From contig NZ_PYYB01000001.1 in the NCBI RefSeq assembly GCF_003044185.1, positions 434,001 through 498,000 on the forward strand: 64,000 nucleotides of DNA. Direction: 5' to 3'. Below, piece by piece: positions 1-8,371 of the stretch. The notes under the pieces are model-generated. The model was not told the DNA's origin. It saw nothing but the letters and a program-made list of their open reading frames with translations, and did not search any database. The position numbers were made by a program, and so were the translations under genes. Position 1 is the stretch's first letter. Every line of letters begins with the position of its first letter. The stretch comes from Paraconexibacter algicola (GTDB lineage: Bacteria; Actinomycetota; Thermoleophilia; Solirubrobacterales; Solirubrobacteraceae).

Positions 1-1191
1 AACGACCAGACCTACCGGGGGACCGGCCCGTTCTCCGAGCCGGAGACGCAGGCGGTCCGCGAGCTGACGAGCACGGTGAACCCGACGTCGTTCCTGACGA
101 TCCACAACGTCGCCGCGCTGATCCTGCGCCCGCCGGGCCTGAAGGCGGACGGGTTCGCGCCGGACGAGGAGGCGCTGAAGGCGCTCGGTCAGCGCATGGC
201 CGACGCGACCGGCTACACGAACCAGTACGGCTTCGAGCTCTACGACACGTCCGGCACGACCGACGACTGGACCTACGCGACCACCGGCGGGTTCGGGTAC
301 ACGATCGAGCTCGGTCCCGAGGACGGCTTGTTCCACGGCAACTACCAGCGCCACGTGATCGACCAGTACGTGGGCACCGGGGAGCGCGCCGGCAAGGGGA
401 TCCGCGAGGCGTACCTGCTCGCCGCGGAGGCCGCCCGCAATCCCGCCTACACCTCACGGGTGGCGGGCCGCGCGCCGGCCGGGCGGACGCTGCGCCTGAC
501 CAAGACGTTCGACACGCTCACCAGCGACGTGTGCGCGATCGCCGACCCGCTGCCGGTCAGCCTGCCGCTGCAGCTCGGGGAGGGCGCGGACCCGACCGCG
601 TGCATCGGCGCGACGGGGGTGCGGCGCAGCCCGGAGAAGCTCGAGTTCACCACCGTGGTGCCGGCCAGCGGCCGGTTCGAGTGGTGGGTCAACCCGTCGA
701 CGCGGCCGTTCGAGCTGAAGGCCGGCCGCCGCGAGGAGTACACGCTGACCTGCGAGAACGGCGGCAAGGTCGAGCAGTCTCAGCCGCTGTTCGTCGCGCG
801 CGGCGAGACGGCCCGGGTCGAGCTGCCGTGCGGCGGCACGCTGCCGGCCGAGGGCGGCGCCGCGTCGGCGGGCGCGACCCGGGTGCGGATCGGCCGGCTG
901 CAGTCGACGCTGCGGACGCTGAACGCGCGGCGCCGCGGGCTCGTGAGCATCGGGGTCCGCGGCGGCCCGGTGCGCAGCGTCCGGCTGGCGCTGCTGCGCG
1001 CCACCGGCTCGCGGGTGCTCGGGGAGGTCCGGGTCGCGCGGCTGTCGCGCACCACGCGGGTCGCGGTGCGGCTGCGCCGCGGCGTGCGGCTGCGTCCGGG
1101 CAGCTACCGGCTGCGGCTGACCGCCCGGCTGCCGAAGGGCTCCCCGGTGACGGTCACGCGCGGGGTCCGGCTCACGACGCCGCGCCGGTAG
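1..1191 (+). CDS. M14 zinc carboxypeptidase, C-terminal part (5' end outside window)
   Basis: The reading frame is open from base 1, so the start lies upstream. The first visible residues include YRGTGPFSEPETQAVREL, a segment typical of M14 metallocarboxypeptidases just before the third zinc ligand, and then SFLTIHN. The motif YTIELG with Glu at codon 307-309 matches the general-base Glu of the family. Zinc ligands HxxE and the NR substrate dyad must lie upstream. After about residue 150 comes an accessory beta-rich region and an Arg-rich C-terminal tail, suggesting export to the cell surface or medium, where it would trim peptides from their C-termini. It converges on the cupin gene with only 22 bases between stop codons. 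Family assignment is firm; substrate is unknown. Confidence 0.85.
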   Translation, partial: NDQTYRGTGPFSEPETQAVRELTSTVNPTSFLTIHNVAALILRPPGLKADGFAPDEEALKALGQRMADATGYTNQYGFELYDTSGTTDDWTYATTGGFGYTIELGPEDGLFHGNYQRHVIDQYVGTGERAGKGIREAYLLAAEAARNPAYTSRVAGRAPAGRTLRLTKTFDTLTSDVCAIADPLPVSLPLQLGEGADPTACIGATGVRRSPEKLEFTTVVPASGRFEWWVNPSTRPFELKAGRREEYTLTCENGGKVEQSQPLFVARGETARVELPCGGTLPAEGGAASAGATRVRIGRLQSTLRTLNARRRGLVSIGVRGGPVRSVRLALLRATGSRVLGEVRVARLSRTTRVAVRLRRGVRLRPGSYRLRLTARLPKGSPVTVTRGVRLTTPRR

Positions 1192-1207
1192 CGGCGCGGG
1201 GCGCGGG

Positions 1208-1222
1208 CGGCGCTCAGCGCCG
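1208..1222. terminator. Short GC hairpin between convergent genes
   Basis: A perfect 6-base inverted repeat CGGCGC/GCGCCG with loop TCA sits in the 22-base gap between the M14 gene and the cupin gene and overlaps the cupin stop codon. It could act as a bidirectional terminator, but it is short and lacks a T tract. Confidence 0.35.
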
Positions 1223-1654
1223 CTCGTCCGCGGGCAGGTCGTCGGGCAGCGGGATCTCCTGCGGCGGCGCGGGCGTCGACGCGTCCCAGTCGGGGAACGC
1301 CTCCCCGTCGCGGCCGCGGTGCTCGGCGCTGCCGCCGAGGGCGAGCAGGACGACCCGGTCGGGCCCGCGGTTGACGAGCTTGCGGCGCAGCTGCGGGGCG
1401 ACGCGCACGACGTCGCCACGGCGCAGCTCGTGGGTCTCCTGCTCGACGACGAGGTCGAGCACGCCGTCGAGGACGACGTAGACCTCCTCCTGCATCGCGT
1501 GCCGGTGGATGCGCCCCTGCTGCCCGGGGTCGAAGGTCATGAGGTTCATCCCGAACGTCGTGATCCCGAGGTCGCGCCGCAGCGGGACGAACCGCTCGTG
1601 CGGCGGGTCGTCGAGATCGACGTGGGTGCGGGAGAGGCCGGGCTCGGGGGACAT
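1214..1654 (-). CDS. Single-domain cupin protein
   Basis: 146 residues. The middle of the protein follows the cupin pattern: GRIHRHAMQEEVYVVLDG supplies the metal-binding His residues and the first motif (about residues 47-64), and a second conserved stretch with GDVVRVAP follows. Cupins bind a metal or small ligand in a beta-barrel; this one could be an enzyme or a ligand-binding protein, and the sequence does not tell which. It ends in an acidic, Pro-rich tail. It lies 46 bases downstream of the FprA-like gene on the same strand and may be cotranscribed with it. Confidence 0.8.
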   Translation of the reverse strand: MSPEPGLSRTHVDLDDPPHERFVPLRRDLGITTFGMNLMTFDPGQQGRIHRHAMQEEVYVVLDGVLDLVVEQETHELRRGDVVRVAPQLRRKLVNRGPDRVVLLALGGSAEHRGRDGEAFPDWDASTPAPPQEIPLPDDLPADERR

Positions 1655-1700
1655 CGGCGCAGCGTACGCGCCCCGGAGGGCGCGCCGTGCACCTGCACGT

Positions 1701-3068
1701 TCAGCTGCGGGAGACGCCGACCATCTCGTCGATGTCGACGAGCTTCACGCGCGGCCGGCCGGCAGGCTCCCCGGCGGCGACCTCGTGCGCGTCGATGCGC
1801 CCCCAGGCGGCGTAGTCGATGCGGTCGGGGGCGCGCTCGGCGAGCAGCGCGTCGAGCTCGGCGGCACCCTTGGGCGGGTCGGCGAGCAGGCCGGCCTCCG
1901 CGTCGGCGCGCAGCTCACGCACGGTCTCCTGGGCGCACTTCTTGTTCGTGCCGATGACCCCGCTGGGGCCGCGCTTGACCCAGCCGGCGGTGTAGACGCC
2001 GGGGACGACGGTGCCGTCCTCCTCGGTGACGCGGCCGTCGACGTTGCGGATCGTGCCGCGGCGCTCGTCGAACGGCACGCCGTCCAGCGGCGCGCCGAGG
2101 TAGCCGATGGAGCGCAGCACGAGACCCGCCTCGATCGTCTCGGTGACCTCGGTCGGCCGCGCGGAGAACGAGCCGTCCTCGTTCTGCACGAGCTCGTTGC
2201 GGACGATCCGCACACCCTCGACGCGGTCCTCGCCGAGGATCTCGACCGGCGAGGAGAAGAACTTCAGGACGATCCGGCGGCTCGCCCCGGTGGGCACGCG
2301 GCCGGCGTAGTCGGTGACGATCTCGACGTTGCGCCGGGTGGTCTTGTCGGCGGTCTCGAGCAGCGCGCGGTGCGCGTCGTCGAGCCGGACGTCGTCCGCG
2401 TCGACGATCACGTCGAGGCCCTCGATCTCCCCGAGCTCGAGCAGCTCCGGGTTCGTGTACGCGCCCTGCAGTGGGCCGCGTCGCGCGAGGATGACGACCT
2501 CGCGGATCGAGCTGGCGGCGAGCGCGGCGAGTGCGTGGTCGGCGGTGTCGGTGCTCTGCAGCTCGGCGACGGGGACGCCGAGCATGCGGGCGCAGTCGAG
2601 CGCGACGTTGCCGGCGCCGACGACGACGGCCCGCTCGCCGGAGAGGTCGGGGTCGAGGTCGCGGAAGTCCGGGTGGCCGTTGTACCAGCCGACGAAGTCG
2701 GCGGCGCCGAGGCTGCCCGGGAGGTCCTCGCCGGGGATGCCGAGCTTGCGGTCGTTCGGCGCCCCGACCGTGTAGAGGACGGCGTGGAAGTGCTCGCGCA
2801 GCTCCGCGGGGGTGATGTCGCGGCCGATCTCGACGTTGCCGTGGTAGCGGAACCCGGGCTTGGCGGCGGTCTTCTCGTAGACCTTCGTGACGACCTTGAT
2901 GTTCGGGTGGTCGGGCGCGACCCCGGCGCGGACGAGGCCGTACGGGGTGGGGAGCCGGTCGAACAGGTCGACCTCGACGCTGCCGTCCCCGGCCTTGAGG
3001 AGGTCGCCGGCGGCGTAGAACCCGGCCGGTCCGGCCCCGACGATGGCGACCCGCAGCGGCGCGCTCAT
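1701..3068 (-). CDS. fprA: FAD-dependent ferredoxin--NADP+ reductase (FprA/adrenodoxin reductase family)
   Basis: 455 residues, the usual length for this family. The N-terminus has the FAD dinucleotide fold VAIVGAGPAGFYAA, followed by the family-typical PTPYGLVRAGVAPDHPNIK block. A second NADPH-binding Rossmann motif is present at VVVGAGNVALDCARML, and the C-terminus has the conserved GWVKRGPSGVIGTNK segment. The enzyme moves electrons between NADPH and ferredoxin in the cytoplasm, for example to feed cytochromes P450. The ATG start at 3068 overlaps the stop of a 17-codon leader ORF (ATGA), so translation is probably coupled. The ferredoxin partner is not in the window. Confidence 0.92.
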   Translation of the reverse strand: MSAPLRVAIVGAGPAGFYAAGDLLKAGDGSVEVDLFDRLPTPYGLVRAGVAPDHPNIKVVTKVYEKTAAKPGFRYHGNVEIGRDITPAELREHFHAVLYTVGAPNDRKLGIPGEDLPGSLGAADFVGWYNGHPDFRDLDPDLSGERAVVVGAGNVALDCARMLGVPVAELQSTDTADHALAALAASSIREVVILARRGPLQGAYTNPELLELGEIEGLDVIVDADDVRLDDAHRALLETADKTTRRNVEIVTDYAGRVPTGASRRIVLKFFSSPVEILGEDRVEGVRIVRNELVQNEDGSFSARPTEVTETIEAGLVLRSIGYLGAPLDGVPFDERRGTIRNVDGRVTEEDGTVVPGVYTAGWVKRGPSGVIGTNKKCAQETVRELRADAEAGLLADPPKGAAELDALLAERAPDRIDYAAWGRIDAHEVAAGEPAGRPRVKLVDIDEMVGVSRS

Positions 3069-3118
3069 GCGCGGGCCTCGGCGGCGGTGGACGGACTGGC
3101 GGCGGGTCGTGCGGGCAT
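3065..3118 (-). CDS. 17-residue leader peptide coupled to the FprA-like gene
   Basis: A short ORF encoding MPARPAASPSTAAEARA begins at ATG 3118-3116, six bases after a strong AGGAG ribosome-binding site on the minus strand. Its TGA overlaps the reductase ATG as ATGA. The reductase start has only a weaker GAGG of its own, so ribosomes terminating on the leader probably reinitiate there. The peptide has no recognisable function; it may only set translation level. Seen in sequence: SD, start, stop overlap. Inferred: coupling. Confidence 0.55.
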   Translation of the reverse strand: MPARPAASPSTAAEARA

Positions 3119-3260
3119 CGGGACTCCTGGGGAACGACGGAACGTGCTCCGAGGCTAGCGAGGAGCGGCGCGAGCCCCGGTCCCGGAACGGCCGCCGGCG
3201 GCCGATGGCCGTCCGTTCGGGGGGTGCGGATCCTCCGGCCGGAAGGGACGGGGCGCCCGT

Positions 3261-4541
3261 TCAGCGCGGGCGGGCGAGCGACCGCTCGCGCACGGTGCGG
3301 GTGCCGGTCGGCGCGGTCGGGGTGACGGTGGCGCGCACGACGCGCGTGGCGGCGCGGCGGGCGGCCCGGCGGCGGGCGGCCGGGACGGTGATCCGCAGCG
3401 TGGCCGTGCGGCGCGAGGCGGTCGTCGCGTAGCGGCGGGTGGCGAGCACCCGGGTGACGGCGCGCGCGCCGGTGCGCGCGCGGGTGCGCAGCGCGATGCG
3501 GGCGCTCCCCCGGCACACGCCCGTGGTGGCGCGGCACGCGAGCCGCACGACGAGCTGGGCCGGCCGGGCCCGCGACCAGGTGACGGTCATGCGCGGTACC
3601 GCGGGCCCCGCGGCCGTGGGGGTGACGGTCGGGGTGGTCGTCGGGGTCGGGGTGAGGTTGCGCCGGGCGACCGCGTAGCTCGGCCGGGCGCTGCCGTCCG
3701 GACGGATGAGCCCGGAGTCGAACGGGTCCCCGGTGCGGCCGCGCCAGTGGTAGAGGTACATGCGGGTGATCCGCGGGCGGGCGCGGGCGATCGCGAACGC
3801 GCGCTCCACCGACGCGGCGGCGCGCGTCTCGTCGGTGCGGAGCGTCTCGCGGCCGTTCTGGCTGGAGCGCAGCGTGACGATGCCGCCGGTCTCCTCGATC
3901 CACAGCTCGCCCGGCACGGTCGCGAGCACGGCGTCGGTGCCGGTCGTCGTGTCGTAGGTGACGTCGCCGTAGTTGTGCAGGCCCCAGAGCTGCGGCGGGG
4001 TCGGGCTGGCGTCGAGGAACCGCTGCAGCCAGCGGACGTAGCCGCCGGAGTCCAGGACGTCCCCGGCGACGATCGTGCAGCTCGGGCAGACCGAGCGCAG
4101 CTCCTCGTGGTAGCCGGCGACGGTCTCGGGGCTGCTCGCGACCGGCTGGCTGCGGTGGTTGGCCTCGTTCCAGGTCGTGAACGTCGTGACCTGCGGGAAG
4201 CGGGAGCGGAACGCGGTGACGGCGGCGCGGTAGCGGCTGCGGGACGGCGCGCTGCAGGGCGCGGACGGGCAGCGCTCGCTGCGCAGGTGCTGGAACGCCA
4301 CGTGCGGGGTCATGCCCGCGGCGGCGGTCGCGTCGAGCCAGGCCTGCACGCGGGCGGGCTCGGAGGTCGCGGCGTCCCAGGGGACGATCAGCCGCGCCTG
4401 GCGCAGGCCGAGCGCGGTGAGGCGCGGGTCCTTCCAGCTGTCGACCTGCTGGTCGGACAGGCCGAAGGTCAGCGCGGCCGCCGGGGTGGCCGGCAGGAGC
4501 GTGAGCGCGAGGAGCAGCGCGAGCAGCGCGGGGCGCCTCAC
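3261..4541 (-). CDS. Secreted glycosidase-like protein, clan GH-A type (TIM-barrel)
   Basis: 426 residues with a signal peptide (residues 1-23, ending AAA). The body looks like a clan A glycoside hydrolase: TTWNEANH (N125-E126) is the expected acid/base pair and LWIEETGG (E216) the expected nucleophile at the end of a strand, with LWGLHNYGD between. After residue about 290 a Thr/Pro linker leads to an Arg-rich beta-strand tail. It would act outside the cell on a polysaccharide; the family number and substrate cannot be set by eye. The GTG start overlaps the stop of the sigma-factor gene by four bases (GTGA), so the two are translationally coupled. Confidence 0.72.
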   Translation of the reverse strand: MRRPALLALLLALTLLPATPAAALTFGLSDQQVDSWKDPRLTALGLRQARLIVPWDAATSEPARVQAWLDATAAAGMTPHVAFQHLRSERCPSAPCSAPSRSRYRAAVTAFRSRFPQVTTFTTWNEANHRSQPVASSPETVAGYHEELRSVCPSCTIVAGDVLDSGGYVRWLQRFLDASPTPPQLWGLHNYGDVTYDTTTGTDAVLATVPGELWIEETGGIVTLRSSQNGRETLRTDETRAAASVERAFAIARARPRITRMYLYHWRGRTGDPFDSGLIRPDGSARPSYAVARRNLTPTPTTTPTVTPTAAGPAVPRMTVTWSRARPAQLVVRLACRATTGVCRGSARIALRTRARTGARAVTRVLATRRYATTASRRTATLRITVPAARRRAARRAATRVVRATVTPTAPTGTRTVRERSLARPR

Positions 4542-6130
4542 GGCGTCTCCTCGGTGGCGGGGTCGGCGGTCGCCGACGCGTCGTCCCCGTCGGCGTCGGC
4601 GTCGGCGTCCGCGGCGGGCTGCGTGGGCGCGGTCGCGGGTGCCGCGTCGGTGGTCGTCGTGGCCGGGGCGGTGTCGGTCCCGGCGGTCGCCTCGGTGGTG
4701 GTCGCGGCGGGCCGGCGGCCGGCGCCGGGGCCACGGGCGGGCCGCTGACCGGCCGGCCGCGCCGCACCGGTCGGGGACGTGGGGCGCTCGTCGTCGGCGG
4801 TCGCGTCCGGGGTCGGGGTCGTCGTGTCGTCGCCGCGGCGGGCGCCGTCCCGGCGGGCGGACGGACCGCTCCAGCCCGGCCCGGCGACGTGCGCGCCGTC
4901 CGACTCCGCGTCGGCGCCCAGCGGTGCGTCGCCCGACCAGGCGTCGCGGTCGCGGCGGCTGCCGGCCGGGCGGTCCTGCGCCGTCCCCCGGCCGTCGGGG
5001 TCCGCCTCCGGCCGCGGCGTGGCGTCACGGTCGCGCGTCGGCGCCGCGGTCCCCGTGGCGGCCACCGGCGCGAGCGTGCGCGGCGCGGCCGTCGTGCGCA
5101 GTGCGGTCCGCACCGGCGTCGCGGTGGCCGGACGGGCGACGGCCGCGGTCGCGCCGTCGGCCGGCGACGCGGGCGCACCGGACGTCGCGGCGCGGGTCTC
5201 GGCGGGGCTCGGGGCGGCGCGGCGCTCGACCTCGTGGACGGCGACCGGCGTGGCGCCGGCGGCGACCGCGGCGAGCGCGGCGACCGCCTTGCCGTTGAGC
5301 GCCAGACCACCGCCGAAGGAGGTGCCGACCGCACCCGCGGTCCCGGAGGCGCCCACGCCCAGCGCCCCGGAGAGCCAGCCCCACAGCGAGCCGCCGGCGA
5401 GCCCGGCGGCACCGGGCAGCACCGACAGCCGCTGACGGCGCGTGTCCAGAGCGGTGGACCAGTCGCGGCAGCACGCGCAGCCGCGCAGGTGCCCGCGGAC
5501 GTGCCGGGCCGGGCGGCGCCGGTGATCGGCCTCCGACAGCTCCCGGCGGATGCTCTCGCACGGCGCCTCGCGGCCCGCGCGGTCGGCCTGCAGCGCGGTG
5601 CGCGCCTCGAAGACCGCCTGCCGCGCGCCGCCCGCGGAGATGCCGAGCACCGTGCCGACGGACGCGTAGTCGAGGTCGGCGAGCTCGCGCAGCAGCAGCG
5701 CCTGGCGGGCGCGCGGCGGCAGGCCACGGATCCCCTCCAGGAGCGCGGCGAGGTCCTCGCGCAGCTCGACGGTCTCCGCCGGCGCGGGCGCGCAGCCGGC
5801 GGCGCCGCTCTCGGTGAGCTCCTCGGCCAGCTCGGCGGTCGGCCGGCGGCGGCGCATGAGCGAGATCGACTCGTTGTGCGCGATCCGGAACAGCCAGGCG
5901 CGGACCGCGACGTCCTGCTCGCGACCGTCGAGCGCCAGGAACGCCTTCGTCATCGCGTTCTGGGTCGCGTCGCGCGCGTCCTCGTCGTGGCGCAGGATCG
6001 AGCGGCAGTACAGCTCCAGCCGCAGCTGGTAACGGGAGAACAGCACGCCGAACGCCTCGTGGTCGCCGCGGGAGGCCCGGCGGGCCAGCGCGTCGTCACC
6101 GGTGGCACGGAGGAGGCGGACGGGGGTCAT
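4538..6130 (-). CDS. ECF RNA polymerase sigma factor with fused zinc-finger anti-sigma module and disordered tail
   Basis: 530 residues, far longer than the roughly 200 of an ordinary ECF sigma factor. Sigma-2 spans about residues 25-95 (RYQLRLELYCRSILRHDEDARDATQNAMTKAF region), and sigma-4 about 125-180 with GLPPRARQALLLRELADLDY and a helix-turn-helix. Next comes H214-x3-C218-x2-C221, the zinc motif of ZAS anti-sigma domains, then an Ala/Gly-rich hydrophobic stretch (about 240-310) that may enter the membrane, and about 200 residues of Thr/Ala/Pro/Asp-rich low complexity. A sigma factor carrying its own regulator in cis is the natural reading. I chose ATG 6130 because upstream residues are low-complexity readthrough; no good SD is visible. 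The following gene is coupled by GTGA. Confidence 0.85.
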   Translation of the reverse strand: MTPVRLLRATGDDALARRASRGDHEAFGVLFSRYQLRLELYCRSILRHDEDARDATQNAMTKAFLALDGREQDVAVRAWLFRIAHNESISLMRRRRPTAELAEELTESGAAGCAPAPAETVELREDLAALLEGIRGLPPRARQALLLRELADLDYASVGTVLGISAGGARQAVFEARTALQADRAGREAPCESIRRELSEADHRRRPARHVRGHLRGCACCRDWSTALDTRRQRLSVLPGAAGLAGGSLWGWLSGALGVGASGTAGAVGTSFGGGLALNGKAVAALAAVAAGATPVAVHEVERRAAPSPAETRAATSGAPASPADGATAAVARPATATPVRTALRTTAAPRTLAPVAATGTAAPTRDRDATPRPEADPDGRGTAQDRPAGSRRDRDAWSGDAPLGADAESDGAHVAGPGWSGPSARRDGARRGDDTTTPTPDATADDERPTSPTGAARPAGQRPARGPGAGRRPAATTTEATAGTDTAPATTTTDAAPATAPTQPAADADADADGDDASATADPATEETP

Positions 6131-6181
6131 GGTGTCTCGATCGGCGGCTGGGGGCGGAGGGACTGAAGAGGTGGTGAAGCA

Positions 6182-6208
6182 GCGGCGCCGGGACGGGCCC
6201 GGCGCCGC
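6182..6208 (-). terminator. Strong GC hairpin after the secreted Ala/Asp-rich protein gene
   Basis: A perfect 11-base inverted repeat (GCGGCGCCGGG / CCCGGCGCCGC, 5-base loop) lies 8 bases beyond the stop codon of the gene at 6216-7034, in the gap before the sigma-factor start. No T run follows, as is common for terminators in this GC range. Confidence 0.6.
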
Positions 6209-6215
6209 GGGTCGA

Positions 6216-7034
6216 TCAGGTGCCGTAGCTCCCGGCGGGGAGATCGTCGGCGGGCTGCTGCTGGCCGGCGCCGGGGCGCGGGCCGTGCGGGCGGCCGCCC
6301 GGACGCGGGCAGTCGCCGCGGTCGCCGCTCGGGCGGTCGGCGACGTCGGTCGGGTAGCCGCTGTCGTCGGTCGGGTAGCCGCTGTCCTCGTCGGCGCCCT
6401 CGATGGCGTCGAGCTGGGCCTGGGCGGCGGTCCGGGTGGCGGCGATCTGCGTCGCGGCCTCACCGAGCGCGGTGGTGGCGGCGTCGGTCAGCTCGTCGTC
6501 GGCGGCGGTCTCGGCGAGCTCGTCGATCTCGTCGTCGGCGTGCTCGACGATCCGGTCGAGGACGTCGGCGTAGTCGGCCTTGTCGTCCTCGCCGAGCGCG
6601 GCGATCGCGGCGACGATGCGGTCGCGCCCGTCGAGGGCGGCGTCGATCGTGGTGGTCGCGGCGGTCGAGACGTCCTCCCCGGCCCCGTCGAGGATCGCGG
6701 CGGCCCCGCCGACGATGCGGTGGTCGGTGCGCGTGACGGCGGCGGCCGCGGCCTCGCCGGTGCTCGCGGCGGCGGTGACGCGCTTGACGGCCGAGCCGGT
6801 CGCCGAGGCGAGGTGGCGCCGCGAGGCGGTCAGGCTCGAGACGGCGCCGGCGGTCTCGCCGTCGTCGGCCCGGTCCTGCGCGCGCTCGAGCGCGCGCTCG
6901 GCGCTCTTGAGCTTCGACGCGATCCGCGTGGGGGCCTTGACGTGGTCCCCGCGGTCCGCCTGCGCCGCGGTCGGGACTCCGGCGGCGAGACCGGCGACCA
7001 GGGCGAGGGCCCCGGCCTTCCTGGTGATGGACAT
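6216..7034 (-). CDS. Secreted Ala/Asp-rich helical protein, unknown function
   Basis: 272 residues. ATG 7034 is preceded by an AAGGAGA ribosome-binding site at good distance. A signal peptide (about 1-26, ending AQA) is followed by a long Ala-, Asp- and Glu-rich region predicted by eye to be helical. Near the C-terminus the heptapeptide DSGYPTD occurs twice in tandem, encoded by a 21-base direct repeat, and the tail is Gly/Pro-rich. I do not recognise a family. Location suggests export; it sits just upstream of the ECF sigma gene on the same strand but is separated from it by a strong hairpin. Confidence 0.75.
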   Translation of the reverse strand: MSITRKAGALALVAGLAAGVPTAAQADRGDHVKAPTRIASKLKSAERALERAQDRADDGETAGAVSSLTASRRHLASATGSAVKRVTAAASTGEAAAAAVTRTDHRIVGGAAAILDGAGEDVSTAATTTIDAALDGRDRIVAAIAALGEDDKADYADVLDRIVEHADDEIDELAETAADDELTDAATTALGEAATQIAATRTAAQAQLDAIEGADEDSGYPTDDSGYPTDVADRPSGDRGDCPRPGGRPHGPRPGAGQQQPADDLPAGSYGT

Positions 7035-7211
7035 CGCTCTCCTTGGGTGTTGGGGTGGCGGTCCTGGACATCGGTGTCCGAGACCGTGCCTTGAGGACGC
7101 GACGACCGGGCCGCACGTCAGGAGCGGCGCCGCGCTCTTACGCGATCCTTCGGTTGCGCGTTCTTCGGTGGCTCTCACGAACGCCGGGGGCGTCGCGCGC
7201 GTCATGGGGTC

Positions 7212-7595
7212 ATGCACGTCCCCGACGCCCCCGCGCGCCGCCGGCGCCCCGGCGAGCCGATCCCCGGCAGCGCCCATCGCGCCGGCCGCCTGGCCGCGCG
7301 CTGCGACGCCGACCGCGGGCGCCTCGCGCAGCTCCTGACCGAGGAGCTCCTGACCGTGCGGGAGACGTTCGCGGTCGCCCGGGACGAGCCCGATCCCGCC
7401 GTGCTGGCCGCCCGGCTGCTGGCCACGGTGCTGCCCCGGGCGATCCCGCCGCTCGCGGTCGCGGCGCTGGCCGGCGAGCTCGCCGCGGTCGCCGCCGAGG
7501 GCGGCGGCAGCGTGAGCGACGTGGACGTGCGCGTGTGGTTCATCGCCTGGTCCCTGGGCGACGTCGCGCATCAGCCTGGCTCGCGCAGGACGTAG
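7212..7595 (+). CDS. Small hypothetical protein
   Basis: 127 residues with the high-GC third positions of a real gene. The visible composition is a basic N-terminus followed by Ala/Leu-rich probable helices (LAQLLTEELLTVRETF, LAARLLATVLP, LAVAALAGELAAVA). No domain recognised. It overlaps the 3' end of the convergent response-regulator gene by 25 bases. An opposite-strand ORF at 7202-7543 competes, but its protein is Ser/Arg-rich and looks like a shadow. Confidence 0.55.
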   Translation: MHVPDAPARRRRPGEPIPGSAHRAGRLAARCDADRGRLAQLLTEELLTVRETFAVARDEPDPAVLAARLLATVLPRAIPPLAVAALAGELAAVAAEGGGSVSDVDVRVWFIAWSLGDVAHQPGSRRT

Positions 7596-8284
7596 CCGAC
7601 GTTGCGGACCGTGTGGATCAGGCGCGGCTCGCCGGCCGCCTCGGTCTTGCGGCGCAGGTAGCCGATGTACACGCCGAGCGAGTTGGACTCGGCGCCGAAG
7701 TCGTACCCCCAGACGCGCAGCAGCAGCTGCGAGCGCTCGATGACGTGCCCGGCGTTGGCGGCGAGCTGGTCGAGCAGCAGGAACTCGGTGCGGGTGAGCT
7801 GCAGGAGCCGGTCGCCGCGGTAGGCCTGGTGGGCGGGGAGGTCGATCCGCAGGTCGGCGTAGCAGCGCTCGACGGGCGCGGGCGCGCTGCCGCGCGTGCT
7901 GCGGCGGTGGATCGCGCGGACGCGCGCGAGCACCTCGCGGAGCGCGAACGGCTTGCCGACGACGTCGTCGGCACCGGCGTCGAGGGCGGCGACGCGGTCG
8001 TCGATCCCGTCGCGGTCGCACAGCAGCACCACCGGGACGGGGTCGCCCGCGGCCCGCAGGCGGCGGCAGGTCTCCAGGCCGTCGACGAACGGCAGGCCGC
8101 GGTCCAGCAGCACGGCGTCGACGCGCTGCTCGCGCAGGACGGCGAGCGCCTCCATCCCGTCCCCGGCGACCAGCGCGGTCCAGCCGGCCGCGGCGACCCC
8201 GCGGGCCACGCCGACGCGCAGCTCCGGGTCGTCCTCGACGACGAGGACGGTGAGGGTCTGGGCCGGAGCGTCCGCCACGAACAT
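7571..8284 (-). CDS. OmpR/PhoB-family response regulator (orphan)
   Basis: 237 residues from ATG 8284. The receiver domain has the acidic pair (VVEDDPE), the phospho-acceptor Asp in VDAVLLDRGLPFVDG and the conserved Lys in VVGKPF. The C-terminal winged helix carries LTRTEFLLLDQLAANAGHVIERSQLLLRVWGYDFGAESNSLGVYIGYLRRK, standard for OmpR-type DNA binding; I infer closest likeness to MprA-type regulators of actinobacteria. No histidine kinase gene is adjacent, so its partner must be elsewhere. It faces the hydrolase gene, and the shared 87-base region holds an 11-base-spaced direct repeat expected for this class of protein. Confidence 0.93.
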   Translation of the reverse strand: MFVADAPAQTLTVLVVEDDPELRVGVARGVAAAGWTALVAGDGMEALAVLREQRVDAVLLDRGLPFVDGLETCRRLRAAGDPVPVVLLCDRDGIDDRVAALDAGADDVVGKPFALREVLARVRAIHRRSTRGSAPAPVERCYADLRIDLPAHQAYRGDRLLQLTRTEFLLLDQLAANAGHVIERSQLLLRVWGYDFGAESNSLGVYIGYLRRKTEAAGEPRLIHTVRNVGYVLREPG

Positions 8285-8328
8285 GCGGGGCAGCCTCGTG
8301 GTGGCGCGTAAGAGCCGGTCGAGAAGTT

Positions 8329-8348
8329 CCTGAGAGGACCCTGAGAGG
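8329..8348. promoter_or_regulatory. Tandem direct repeat CCTGAGAGG, candidate response-regulator site
   Basis: CCTGAGAGG occurs at 8329-8337 and again at 8340-8348, a spacing of 11 bases, one helical turn, in the divergent region between the response regulator and the hydrolase. OmpR/PhoB proteins bind such tandem half-sites head to tail. The second copy ends next to a possible hydrolase start at 8354, so binding might repress that gene while autoregulating the regulator. Confidence 0.5.
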
Positions 8349-8371
8349 CGGCGATGGGGGACCATCCGTCC

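Noticed and set aside
7202-7543. Minus-strand ORF overlapping the small gene at 7212
   Set aside because: Ser/Thr/Arg-rich, low-complexity peptide; the plus-strand frame has better codon pattern.
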